From Sabulicella rubraurantiaca (GTDB lineage Bacteria; Pseudomonadota; Alphaproteobacteria; Acetobacterales; Acetobacteraceae): a DNA stretch of 64,000 nucleotides. A program made the translations under genes and the position numbers. Shown piece after piece: positions 53,311 through 61,529 of this stretch. The notes under the pieces are model-generated. The model was given only the letters and a program-made list of their open reading frames with translations. It was not told where the DNA came from and made no database searches. The stretch is from positions 186,001-250,000 of the forward strand of contig NZ_JAFEUU010000005.1 in assembly GCF_017355885.1 (NCBI RefSeq), given 5' to 3'. Within the stretch, counting starts at the first letter, position 1; every line of letters starts with the position of its first letter.

Positions 53311-53868
53311 CTAGAACTTCACCTGCGGCGGCGCCTGAACGGCGGCGCGCTCCGTCGCGCTCAGTTCGAAGAAGTTGCTTGGCGTGAAGCCAAAGCTCCG
53401 GGCGAAGAACACCGCCGGAATGGAGCCGATGGCGCCGTTCATCTCCGCGACGGCGTTGTTGAAGAAGCGCCTTGCCGCCGCGATCTTGGATTCCAGTGCG
53501 GAAAGCTCCTCCTGAAGGGAAAGGAAGTTCTGGTTTGCCTTCAGCTCGGGGTAGGCCTCGGAGAGCGCGAAGAGCCGGCCCAGCGCGGAACCAAGCTGGC
53601 CCTCCGCCGCAGCCGTCTGTTCGGGCCCATGGGCGCTGACCGCGGCATTGCGGGCCCGGATGACGTCGTCGAGCGTGCCGCGCTCATGCCCGGCATAGCC
53701 TTTCACGGTCTCCACGAGGTTGGGAACCAGGTCATGCCGCTGCTTGAGCTGGACCTCGATGTCGGCCCAGGCCTGGGCCACACTTTGCTGCAGCGCGACC
53801 AGACGGTTGTAGATCATGACAAGCCAAAGCAGCAGCAATACGGCAAGGCCCAGCAGCACCCATTCCAT
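53311..53868 (-). CDS. lemA: LemA family protein
   Basis: 185 residues. One N-terminal membrane anchor (about 3-24) followed by the LemA helical bundle: YNRLVALQQSVAQAWADIEVQLKQRHDLVPNLVETVKGYAGHE, then LFALSEAYPELKANQNFLSLQEEL and RRFFNNAVAEMNGAIGSIPAVFFARSFGF. The molecular role is not established. First gene of a two-gene operon with the M48 peptidase. Confidence 0.95.
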   Translation of the reverse strand: MEWVLLGLAVLLLLWLVMIYNRLVALQQSVAQAWADIEVQLKQRHDLVPNLVETVKGYAGHERGTLDDVIRARNAAVSAHGPEQTAAAEGQLGSALGRLFALSEAYPELKANQNFLSLQEELSALESKIAAARRFFNNAVAEMNGAIGSIPAVFFARSFGFTPSNFFELSATERAAVQAPPQVKF

Positions 53869-53957
53869 CGCGTGTTCTTCTCCCGTGGTGGGTGCAGGAT
53901 AGACGGAGCTCGGCGCGGCTGTCTCCCGCTGTCGGGGGAGGCTAAGGGGCGCCCGGC

Positions 53958-55460
53958 CTAGCTTCCCCCGTCCTGCACCACTGCCGGGCGGCGGCGCATC
54001 ACCATGCCGCTGAGCAGGATCAGCGCCGCGGCGGCGAGGAAGCCGAGCGCGATGGGGTGGTTCACCACCTCCGTCACATCGCCATCGGCGATCAGCAGCG
54101 CCTGGCGCAGCGAGCGCTCCAGCGTGGGGCCGAGGACATAGGCCAGCACCAGTGGCCCAAGGTCGAACCCGCCACGGCGCAGCGCGAAGCCGACGAAGCC
54201 GAACACGACGGCCATCAGCACGTCGAAATGGTTCAGCCCCACGCTCCAGGTGCCGATGGCGCAGATCAGCAGGATGGCAGTGGCCATGTAGCGGCGCGGC
54301 ACCTCCAGCGCGCGGACGAAGAGCCCGACGAAGGGCAGGTTCAGCACCAGCAGGATGAAGTTGCCGAAATACATGGAGGCGATGACGCCCCAGTAGAGTT
54401 CCGGCTGGCGCTCCAGGATCATCGGCCCCGGCTGCACGCCATGCACCAGGAGCGCGCCGAGCAGCAGCGCCGTCACCGCATTGGCCGGGATGCCCAGGGT
54501 CAGAAGCGGGATGAAGGCGCCCGCCGTGCCGCTGTTGTTGGCGCTTTCCGGCCCGGCAACGCCCTCGATGGCGCCCTTGCCGAACTCATCGGGGTGGCGG
54601 GTGAGGCGCTTCTCGACCGCATAGGACAGGAAGGAGGCGAGCACGGCGCCACCGCCCGGCAGCAGACCGACGAAGAAGCCCAGCACGGAGCCGCGCGCGA
54701 TGGGGGCGGCGCTGCGCTTCCATTCCTCGCGGTTCGGCATGAAGCCGAGCATCGTCGAGGGCGGGCGCAGGATCTCCGGCTTTGCGTCCTTGGAGAGTGC
54801 AAGGAAAAGCAGCTCCGACAAGCCGAATAGGCCAAGGGCGAGGGGTGCAATGTTGACCCCGTCCACCAGAGCCGGCACGCCGAAGGTGAAGCGCGGCGTA
54901 CCGCTGATTGGGTCCAACCCCACGAGGCCCAGGAACAGTCCAAGGAAGGCCATCAGCGCCGCCTTGGCGATGCCGGAGGCAGCGAAAAAGGCGATGAGCG
55001 AGAGCCCAGCCAGCATCAGCGCCGCGTATTCCCAGGGCCCGAAGGCGATGACGATCTCGGCCAGGGGCGGGGAAAGCAGCATGACGCCCAGGATGCCGAA
55101 GGTGCCGGCGATGAAGCTGCCGATGGCGGCGATGCCCAGCGCGGCGCCCGCGCGGCCGCGCTTCGCCATGGCGTGGCCGTCGATGCAGGTGACGACGGAG
55201 GAGGCCTCGCCGGGAATGCGCATCAGGACCGAGGTGATGGTCCCGCCATAGGCGACGCCGTAATAGATGCCCGCCAGCAGGATGATCGCCCCCGTGGGGT
55301 CGAGCTTCAGCGAGATGGGCAGCAGCAGCGCGATGGTGGTGGCAGGGCCGAGGCCTGGCAGCACCCCGACCAGCGTGCCGAGCACGGCGCCCAGAATGCA
55401 GAGCGTGACGTTCTGCACCGTCATCAGCACGGCGAAGCCGTGCAGGAGACCTTCCATCAT
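53958..55460 (-). CDS. tctA: Tripartite tricarboxylate transporter large permease TctA
   Basis: 500 residues from ATG 55460, seven bases after the tctB stop; the upstream frame overlaps tctB and is discarded. About eleven to twelve membrane helices. The TctA signature [72 protein letters not shown] lies near residues 25-95 (partly quoted motif: [13 protein letters not shown]), with the repeated [19 protein letters not shown] in the second half. Last gene of the leftward transport and catabolic operon. Confidence 0.95.
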   Translation of the reverse strand: MMEGLLHGFAVLMTVQNVTLCILGAVLGTLVGVLPGLGPATTIALLLPISLKLDPTGAIILLAGIYYGVAYGGTITSVLMRIPGEASSVVTCIDGHAMAKRGRAGAALGIAAIGSFIAGTFGILGVMLLSPPLAEIVIAFGPWEYAALMLAGLSLIAFFAASGIAKAALMAFLGLFLGLVGLDPISGTPRFTFGVPALVDGVNIAPLALGLFGLSELLFLALSKDAKPEILRPPSTMLGFMPNREEWKRSAAPIARGSVLGFFVGLLPGGGAVLASFLSYAVEKRLTRHPDEFGKGAIEGVAGPESANNSGTAGAFIPLLTLGIPANAVTALLLGALLVHGVQPGPMILERQPELYWGVIASMYFGNFILLVLNLPFVGLFVRALEVPRRYMATAILLICAIGTWSVGLNHFDVLMAVVFGFVGFALRRGGFDLGPLVLAYVLGPTLERSLRQALLIADGDVTEVVNHPIALGFLAAAALILLSGMVMRRRPAVVQDGGS

Positions 55461-55467
55461 GGCGGTG

Positions 55468-55950
55468 TCAGCCCAGCCGGACGAGGCCGAGCGGCGCCAG
55501 CAGGCGCTCCACCGGGCCGGGCGGGAAGGGCACGCCGAGCGCCGTACCGAAGACCAGCGTGACGGCAATGACGAGGGTGAAGGACCAGAACAGGGCAAGG
55601 CCCCAACCCGCCCCCTCGGCCACGCGCAGGACCAGGAGTGTGGCGAGGAAGCCGGTCACGCCGAAGCCCAGATAGGGGAGCGCGAGCCCCACCCCGACCA
55701 TCGCACCCGCATAGCCGAGGAAGCCGCGCGACCGCAGCGGCGAGGCGTTGCCGCCCTCCGGCTCTCCTGTTCCGGGGGCGACGAGGACGCCGATCGCCGC
55801 GACGGCAATCAGCGCGGCGAGGATCTGCGGCAGGAGGCCCGGCCCCGGACCGTCGAATTGCGACCATGCTGGCAGGCGCGCCGCCTCCCACCCCGCGAGG
55901 GCGGCGAAGGCGAGGGAAGCGATCGCGACGAGCCGGGCGTTCCAGGCCAT
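55468..55950 (-). CDS. tctB: Tripartite tricarboxylate transporter small permease TctB
   Basis: 160 residues with four predicted membrane helices (about 7-20, 43-60, 78-110 as two, 120-142). Low sequence conservation is usual for TctB, but size, topology and position between tctC and tctA identify it. The start overlaps the stop of the preceding tctC gene (ATGA). Confidence 0.88.
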   Translation of the reverse strand: MAWNARLVAIASLAFAALAGWEAARLPAWSQFDGPGPGLLPQILAALIAVAAIGVLVAPGTGEPEGGNASPLRSRGFLGYAGAMVGVGLALPYLGFGVTGFLATLLVLRVAEGAGWGLALFWSFTLVIAVTLVFGTALGVPFPPGPVERLLAPLGLVRLG

Positions 55951-56909
55951 CAGCGCCTCGCGAGTCCCGCCTCGCGAAGCTGCTCGCCGAAGCGGGCATG
56001 GCCCTCGCGGATCGCGCGCTCGAAGCCCGGCCCGTCCATCACCGCCGGCACCATGCCGAAACGGCCGAGCGCCGCCTCCAGCGCCGGGGATTCAGCGGCG
56101 CGGCGGAAGGCGTCGGACAGGGTGGCGAGGCGGTCTGCCGGCGTGGCGCGCGGGGCGATGAAGCCCAGAAGGCTTTCGATCGTCACGTCGAAGCCGGCTT
56201 CCCGCAGCGTGGCAATGTCCGGGAATTCCTTCCATCGTGCCGGAGAGGACGCGGCCAGGAGGCGCATCCGGCCGGACTGGATGGCCGGAAGCATCTCCGG
56301 CGGCGTCTGCGATGTGGCTTCCACATGGCCGCCCAGCACCGCCGTCACAGCCTCGGCCCCCGACTGGAAGGGGATGAAGTGGAAGCGCGTGCCGTATTTC
56401 CGGTTCAGCTCGAACATGCCGAGGTTGTTGGGCGGGCCGGTGGCGCTGAAGGTGATGCGCCGTGCCTTGGCGGCGTTGATGAGGTCCTGGATGGAGGAAT
56501 AGGGACCATCTGCCTTTACGCCGATGCCGTAGAGGAAGCGCGCCGCGCCGGAGAGATAGGCGAAGCTGTCGAGGTTGTAGGCAACTTCCATCATGTGCGG
56601 CGCGATGGCGAGGCCGGACATTGCGGCGCTGCCGAGCGTGTGCCCGTCCGGCCGCGACTGCGCGAGCTGGATCAGCGACGCTGTTCCCTGGCCGCCGACG
56701 CGGTTCACGATCTGGATGGGAACGCCGAGCGTCTTTTCGGCCTCCGCCGCTACGGCGCGCACCGAAACGTCCGTGGAGCCGCCGGCGCCGAAGGGAACGA
56801 GGATGGTGATCTCGCGATCCGGCCAGCGCGCGCCCTGCGCGTGGAGGGAGGGCGCGGCCAGCAGCGTGCCGCCGCCGGTCGCTAGGATGAGGTGGCGGCG
56901 CTTCACCAT
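55950..56909 (-). CDS. tctC: TctC/Bug substrate-binding protein, second of tandem pair
   Basis: 319 residues from ATG 56909, which has AGGAGA three bases upstream; ATG 56927, overlapping the previous stop, is the alternative. Signal MVKRRHLILATGGGTLLAAPSLHAQ. Family marks: WPDREITILVPFGAGGSTDVSVR, QIVNRVGGQGTA, SRPDGHTLGSA, GPPNNLGMFELN, HFIPFQSGAEAVTAVLGGHV. It is closely similar to the gene upstream, so the two arose by tandem duplication. With TctB and TctA it should form a complete transporter. Confidence 0.92.
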   Translation of the reverse strand: MVKRRHLILATGGGTLLAAPSLHAQGARWPDREITILVPFGAGGSTDVSVRAVAAEAEKTLGVPIQIVNRVGGQGTASLIQLAQSRPDGHTLGSAAMSGLAIAPHMMEVAYNLDSFAYLSGAARFLYGIGVKADGPYSSIQDLINAAKARRITFSATGPPNNLGMFELNRKYGTRFHFIPFQSGAEAVTAVLGGHVEATSQTPPEMLPAIQSGRMRLLAASSPARWKEFPDIATLREAGFDVTIESLLGFIAPRATPADRLATLSDAFRRAAESPALEAALGRFGMVPAVMDGPGFERAIREGHARFGEQLREAGLARR

Positions 56910-56923
56910 CGTCTCCTGTCCGC

Positions 56924-57877
56924 TCATCGCCGCGCCAGCCCGTTCTCGCGCAGATGCGGGCCGAACTCCGCGAAGGCACGGCGCTGCATCGCCTCGAAAT
57001 CCGCGGAGGGGACAGGGGCGGGGACCATGCCGAAGCGGCTCACCGTCTCGCCCACGCCGGTGGAGCGTGCGGCCTGCAGCAGCGCGGAGTTCAGCCGCTC
57101 CAGCCGGTCCTGCGGAATGCCCTTCGGCCCGACGAGGCCGAGCACGCTGTCCACCGCGAGGTCCACGCCCTGCTCGCGCAAGGTCTGCACGTCCGGATAC
57201 TCCTTCCAGCGGACGTCGCTGGCCGAGGCGATGAGGCGCAACCTTCCGGATTTCAGCGCGGGCAGCATCTCCGGTGGGTTCTGCGCCACGAAATCCACGT
57301 GGCGGCCGATGGCGGCCGTCACCGCCTCGGCGCCACCGGGGAAGGGGACAAAGCCGAAGCGGGTGTTGAGCTTCTTGTTCAGTTCGAACATGCCCACGTT
57401 TTGCGGCGCGCCAGCGGCCGCGAAGGTGACGCGGCGCTGCCGCCCCTGCGCGATGAGGTCCTGTGCGGTGCGGATCGGGCTCTCGGCCGGGACTGCGATT
57501 CCATAGAGGTACCGGGCATAGCCGGGCAGGAAGGTGAAGCTGTCCAGCGTGTAGGGGAGGTCCAGCACGTGCGGCAGGATCGCCAGCGCGGCCATGCCTG
57601 CCGTCGCCAGCGTGTGCCCATCCGGCCGCATCGTGGCGACCTGGGCCGGGGCGCTGGTGCCCTGTCCGCCCGTGCGGTTCACGATCTGCACCGGCACGCC
57701 CAGGATCTTCTCGGCCTCGCCAGCGAGGGCACGGGTGCAGACATCGGTGGAGCCGCCGGCGCCATAGGCGACGAGGATGGTGATTTCGCGATCCGGCCAG
57801 GCGGCGCCCTGTGCACGCACGGCCGGCGCGGCGAGGATCGTGGCCCCTGATGCGAGGATGGCTTGCCGTCGGTTCAT
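56924..57877 (-). CDS. tctC: TctC/Bug substrate-binding protein, first of tandem pair
   Basis: 317 residues from ATG 57877 (GGGAGGGAAC upstream). Signal MNRRQAILASGATILAAPAVRAQ. Parallel motifs to its neighbour: WPDREITILVAYGAGGSTDVCTR, QIVNRTGGQGTS, MRPDGHTLATA, GAPQNVGMFELN, GFVPFPGGAEAVTAAIGRHV. The pair probably binds related but distinct ligands for one TctBA channel. It is 31 bases after the SDR gene, in the same operon. Confidence 0.92.
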   Translation of the reverse strand: MNRRQAILASGATILAAPAVRAQGAAWPDREITILVAYGAGGSTDVCTRALAGEAEKILGVPVQIVNRTGGQGTSAPAQVATMRPDGHTLATAGMAALAILPHVLDLPYTLDSFTFLPGYARYLYGIAVPAESPIRTAQDLIAQGRQRRVTFAAAGAPQNVGMFELNKKLNTRFGFVPFPGGAEAVTAAIGRHVDFVAQNPPEMLPALKSGRLRLIASASDVRWKEYPDVQTLREQGVDLAVDSVLGLVGPKGIPQDRLERLNSALLQAARSTGVGETVSRFGMVPAPVPSADFEAMQRRAFAEFGPHLRENGLARR

Positions 57878-57908
57878 TGTCGTTCCCTCCCTTTGTCGTG
57901 CGCCCGGC

Positions 57909-58667
57909 TCAGGGCATGTAGCTGCCGCCGCCCACGTCGATCGTCGCGCCATTCAGGTAGGAAGCGGCATCGGAGGCGAGGAAGCCCGCGACCTCCGCCA
58001 CCTCCTCCGGTGTTCCCATGCGGCCGAGCGGGATGTTGGCCAGGAAGGCCTCGTTCATGCCAGCGGCGGCGCCCTGGGCCATCGGTGTCTCGATGCGGCC
58101 GGGGGCGATGCAGTTCACTGTGACGCCGCGCGGGCCAAGCTGCGTCGCGAGGGAGCGCGCGAGACCGGTGAGGCCGGTCTTGGAGGCGGCGTAATGCGCG
58201 CCGGCCACCATGCTCTTGGCGCGCGCCGCCTGGCTCGTGATCATCACCACGCGGCCCCAGCCCCGCGACACCAGCGCCGGGATGGCGGCCTGGGTGACGA
58301 GGAAGGCGCCGGTCAGGTTCACCTCCAGCACGCGGCGCCATTCGGCGACGGGCATCTCCACCACCGGAAGCGGCTTGCCGCCATGCTTGGGCGAGATGCC
58401 GGCATTGTTCACCACGATGGCGAGGCGCGACCAGTCCGCGCCCAGCGCCTGGGGCAGGGCGCCCACAGCAGCCTCGTCCGACACGTCGAGAGGCAGGGCG
58501 CGGGCGTCGTGGCCTTCCGCGCGTAGGGCGGCAGCGGTCGTCTCCTCGTCGCCGGTCACGTCGGTGAGTAGGACGGGGTGGCCGCGCTGCGCCAGGTGGC
58601 GGGCGATGGCGGCGCCGATGCCGCGCCCCGCGCCGGTGACGAGGGCTAGGCGTTCGCGTTCGCTCAT
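57909..58667 (-). CDS. Short-chain dehydrogenase/reductase
   Basis: 252 residues from ATG 58667, overlapping the stop of the dehydrogenase gene (ATGA). NAD(P) motif TGAGRGIGAAIA at about 11-22, NNAGIS, active-site Ser in MITSQAARAKS, YxxxK as YAASK, and C-terminal GGGSYMP with the usual SDR end. Asp in LLTDVTG after strand two favours NAD. It likely oxidises a hydroxy or sugar-acid substrate brought in by the downstream TctCBA system. Confidence 0.92.
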   Translation of the reverse strand: MSERERLALVTGAGRGIGAAIARHLAQRGHPVLLTDVTGDEETTAAALRAEGHDARALPLDVSDEAAVGALPQALGADWSRLAIVVNNAGISPKHGGKPLPVVEMPVAEWRRVLEVNLTGAFLVTQAAIPALVSRGWGRVVMITSQAARAKSMVAGAHYAASKTGLTGLARSLATQLGPRGVTVNCIAPGRIETPMAQGAAAGMNEAFLANIPLGRMGTPEEVAEVAGFLASDAASYLNGATIDVGGGSYMP

Positions 58668-59695
58668 GGTTGCAGCATCACCTTGGACGCGGCGCGCTGG
58701 CGCGCCAGTTCGAACCCTTCGACGCCGCGCTCCAGCGGCAGGCGGTGGGTGATCATCGGGCGGAAGGCTTCCGGGTCGCGCGACAGCAGGGCCAGCACGC
58801 GGTCCCAGGTGCGGCGCGCGGCGCCGTGCGAGGCGCGAAGCTGGTGGCGCATCCGCACGAAATCCGTGAGCGGCAGGGTAAGCGAGGAGGCATGGATGCC
58901 CACCGCGACCAGCACGCCGTCTTTGCGCAGCACGGAAAGGCCTTCGTTCACGGTGGAGGGGATGCCCGTCGCCTCCAGCACCACGTCCACTGGTTGCCCG
59001 CCGTTCAGCGCCAGCACCTGATCGCGCAGCGGGGCTTCCGCCACGTCCACGAGGTGCGTGAAGCCGAGGGCGCGCAGCACCTCGAAGCGCGGCGCGTCGG
59101 CACGGCCGGAGACGATGACGCGCGCCGCCCCCGCGAAGCGCGCCATGAGGGCGAGGGCTTGGCCGATCGTGCCCGGCCCCATCACCAGCACCGTGTCGCC
59201 CAGCCCGACCCCCGCCGTCAGCACGCCCTCGCAGCCCACGGCGAGTGGTTCGGCAAGCGCGCCCACCTCGGTGTCCACGTTGTCGGGGAGGGTGATGCAG
59301 TTGACCGCCGGGACGCGGACATGGGAGGCGAAGCCTCCATCCACGGTCAGCCCCACGGTCCTGCGGTTGGTGCAGCCGCGCGGGTCGTTGCGGCGGCAGG
59401 CGGGGCAGGTGCCGCAGGGGATGCCGGGCATCACGGCGACTCGCTGCCCCGACTGTATCTCCACACCGGGGCCGACGGCAGCAACATGGCCGGCGAATTC
59501 GTGACCCATGGTGACCGGCAAATGCGGCTCCATGAAGCCGTAGCCATCCGTCCACTCATAGGCGTGCACGTCGCTGCCGCAGATGCCGACATTCTCGACG
59601 CGCACTAGAACCTCTCCGGCCGCCGGGGCGGGGAGGGTGGAAACGGGCTCCAGCCCCAGCCCGAAGCCGGGGCGCGACTTCCGCAGTGTCTGCAT
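58664..59695 (-). CDS. Zinc-dependent medium-chain alcohol/polyol dehydrogenase
   Basis: 343 residues. Catalytic zinc ligands Cys in GICGSDVH and His-Glu in TMGHEFAGHV; structural zinc cysteines in CGTCPACRRNDPRGC; NAD domain motif VMGPGTIGQALA. It resembles L-idonate/galactitol/threonine-type dehydrogenases. The ATG comes two bases after the stop of the upstream ThDP gene, and its own stop overlaps the SDR start, so three catabolic genes are translated as a block. Confidence 0.92.
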   Translation of the reverse strand: MQTLRKSRPGFGLGLEPVSTLPAPAAGEVLVRVENVGICGSDVHAYEWTDGYGFMEPHLPVTMGHEFAGHVAAVGPGVEIQSGQRVAVMPGIPCGTCPACRRNDPRGCTNRRTVGLTVDGGFASHVRVPAVNCITLPDNVDTEVGALAEPLAVGCEGVLTAGVGLGDTVLVMGPGTIGQALALMARFAGAARVIVSGRADAPRFEVLRALGFTHLVDVAEAPLRDQVLALNGGQPVDVVLEATGIPSTVNEGLSVLRKDGVLVAVGIHASSLTLPLTDFVRMRHQLRASHGAARRTWDRVLALLSRDPEAFRPMITHRLPLERGVEGFELARQRAASKVMLQP

Positions 59696-59697
59696 AC

Positions 59698-61431
59698 TCA
59701 GTAGGGCTCGTCGAAATGGCCGGCGTAGTAGTTGATCGGCGGCCGCGCATCGGGGTCGGAAACGACGTCGATCAGCATCGGGCGGCGGGCGGAGAAGGCC
59801 TCGTCCAGCGCGGCCCCGATCTCAGACGCCTCGGTGACGCGGAGCGAGGCGACGCCGCAGCCCTTGGCGATCAACGAGTGGTCCACCTCGGTGAAGTCCA
59901 CCGCATCCGTGTGTTCGCCGAACTTCACCTGTTCGGCGTGCTTCTGGTAGCCGAGGATGCCATTGTTCAGCACGATCAGCGTCACCGGCAGCTCGTGCCG
60001 GCGCAGCATCTCCAGCTCCGCCCAGGAATGGCCGAAGCCGCCATCGCCGGCGAGGCAGATGACGCGGCGGTCGGGGGCGGCCACTTGCGCGCCGATGGCG
60101 AGAGGCAGGCCCCAGCCCAGCCCGGCGATGCCGCGCGGCGTCAGGAAGCGCTGCCCGGCGCGGCGAGCGGTGAGGAACTGCCCGACCCACATGGAGGAGT
60201 AGCTGGCATCGCCGACGACGATCTCCTCGCCGGTCATGCGGCGATCCAGCTCGGCCATGATGCGCTCGGGGCGGACGCGGCGGCCTTCGCGGGTTGAGAC
60301 GTCCTGGATGCGGCGGCGCCAGTCGGAAACCGCCTCGGCGATCTCGCCCGCGATGGAATCGCGCGCCGACTTGCGGGCGGAAAGGTCGCGCTTCGCCAGG
60401 GCGGCGCGCAGGGCTTCGAGCGTCAGCCGCGCATCGCCGACGAGGCGGAGCGCCTCGTAGTTGCGGCCGATCTCCTGGGGGTCGGGGTCGATGTGGATGA
60501 AGCGCGTCCCCTCGGGGAACATCGTCCAGTTGTCGGTGCCGTTGGCGTTAGTGCGGGTGCCGACCAGCAGCACCACGTCCGAGCGCTCCACCATGGCGCG
60601 CATCCTGTGGCTGCGCGCGCCGGGCGACATGACATAGCCGATGATGCCCAGGGTCAGTGGATGATTCTCGTCCGCCGCACCCTTGCCCATGACGGTGGTG
60701 CCCACCGGCAGATGCGCCTCCTGCTGGAGCGCGGCGAGGGCGGCAGAGGCGTCGGAAAGGTGGACGCCGCCGCCAGCCAGCACCAGCGGCGCCTTCGCCT
60801 TGGCGAGGAGGTCCGCCGCCTGCTCGATCAGCGCCGGATCGGGCAGGGAGCGATCGAGCGGATAGATCCCGAGGCTGGCGCGGCGCGGACTGGGCGGCGC
60901 GGCGTTGTCGGTCAGCAGATCGGCCGGAACGAGCAGCACGGCCGGGCCGGGGCGGCCCGAGGCGGCGGCGGTGAAGGCCATGTCCACGTAATCTTCCAGC
61001 CGGTCGGCGCGGTCGATGCGCCGGACCCATTTCGCCACCGCGTCGAACATGCGGATGTGGTCGAGTTCCTGGAAAGCGTTCTTGTCCGCTTGGTTCCGGT
61101 TCACCTCCTGAACCAGCGCCACCACGGGGACGGAGGCCTTCAGCGCCTCGGCCAGGGGGGCGACGAGCAGGGCGGCGGCTGGGCCGTTCTGGGCGGTGAC
61201 GACGCCGACGCGGCCGCTGATGCGCGCATAGCCGTCGGCCATGATGCCGCCCATGTTCTCCTGCCGGTACATGGCCTGGCGGATGCCTGCCTGGGGCGCG
61301 GCAAGGTGGAAGGCGGAGGGCAGGCTCTGGCCGAAGGTCACCGTCACGCCGTGACGTGCGAAGGCCTCGGCGAGGCGCATCGCGACGGTCGCGTTGTGGA
61401 CGACGGCGCGCGGCGTTGCGCTATCCGGCAT
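59698..61431 (-). CDS. ThDP-dependent enzyme, acetolactate synthase-like, first gene of tct operon
   Basis: 577 residues, GGGAGAAC ribosome site. PYR-domain Glu58 in YRQENMGGIMADGYARISG, central domain with VLLVGTRTNANGTDNW, and PP-domain GDGGFGHSWAELEMLRRHELPVTLIVLNNGILG. First of a seven-gene leftward operon (ThDP enzyme, zinc dehydrogenase, SDR, two TctC, TctB, TctA). It could cleave or decarboxylate the product of the dehydrogenases. The exact reaction cannot be given. Confidence 0.9.
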   Translation of the reverse strand: MPDSATPRAVVHNATVAMRLAEAFARHGVTVTFGQSLPSAFHLAAPQAGIRQAMYRQENMGGIMADGYARISGRVGVVTAQNGPAAALLVAPLAEALKASVPVVALVQEVNRNQADKNAFQELDHIRMFDAVAKWVRRIDRADRLEDYVDMAFTAAASGRPGPAVLLVPADLLTDNAAPPSPRRASLGIYPLDRSLPDPALIEQAADLLAKAKAPLVLAGGGVHLSDASAALAALQQEAHLPVGTTVMGKGAADENHPLTLGIIGYVMSPGARSHRMRAMVERSDVVLLVGTRTNANGTDNWTMFPEGTRFIHIDPDPQEIGRNYEALRLVGDARLTLEALRAALAKRDLSARKSARDSIAGEIAEAVSDWRRRIQDVSTREGRRVRPERIMAELDRRMTGEEIVVGDASYSSMWVGQFLTARRAGQRFLTPRGIAGLGWGLPLAIGAQVAAPDRRVICLAGDGGFGHSWAELEMLRRHELPVTLIVLNNGILGYQKHAEQVKFGEHTDAVDFTEVDHSLIAKGCGVASLRVTEASEIGAALDEAFSARRPMLIDVVSDPDARPPINYYAGHFDEPY

Positions 61432-61463
61432 CGGACGTTCTCCCTGCCCAAAGGGGCGTTATG

Positions 61464-61480
61464 TGATGTTGGATATATCA
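61464..61480. promoter_or_regulatory. Semi-palindromic site upstream of the third ThDP gene
   Basis: TGATGT-TGGAT-ATATCA, about 33 bases upstream of the ThDP start on the minus strand. It contains the same GATATATCA as the palindrome at 49641. Probable operator for a GntR/FCD-type protein. Confidence 0.4.
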
Positions 61481-61529
61481 AGGCCGGGGGAACGCGCGGT
61501 GTCAACCCGCGGCCGGCCCGCCGTGCTTG

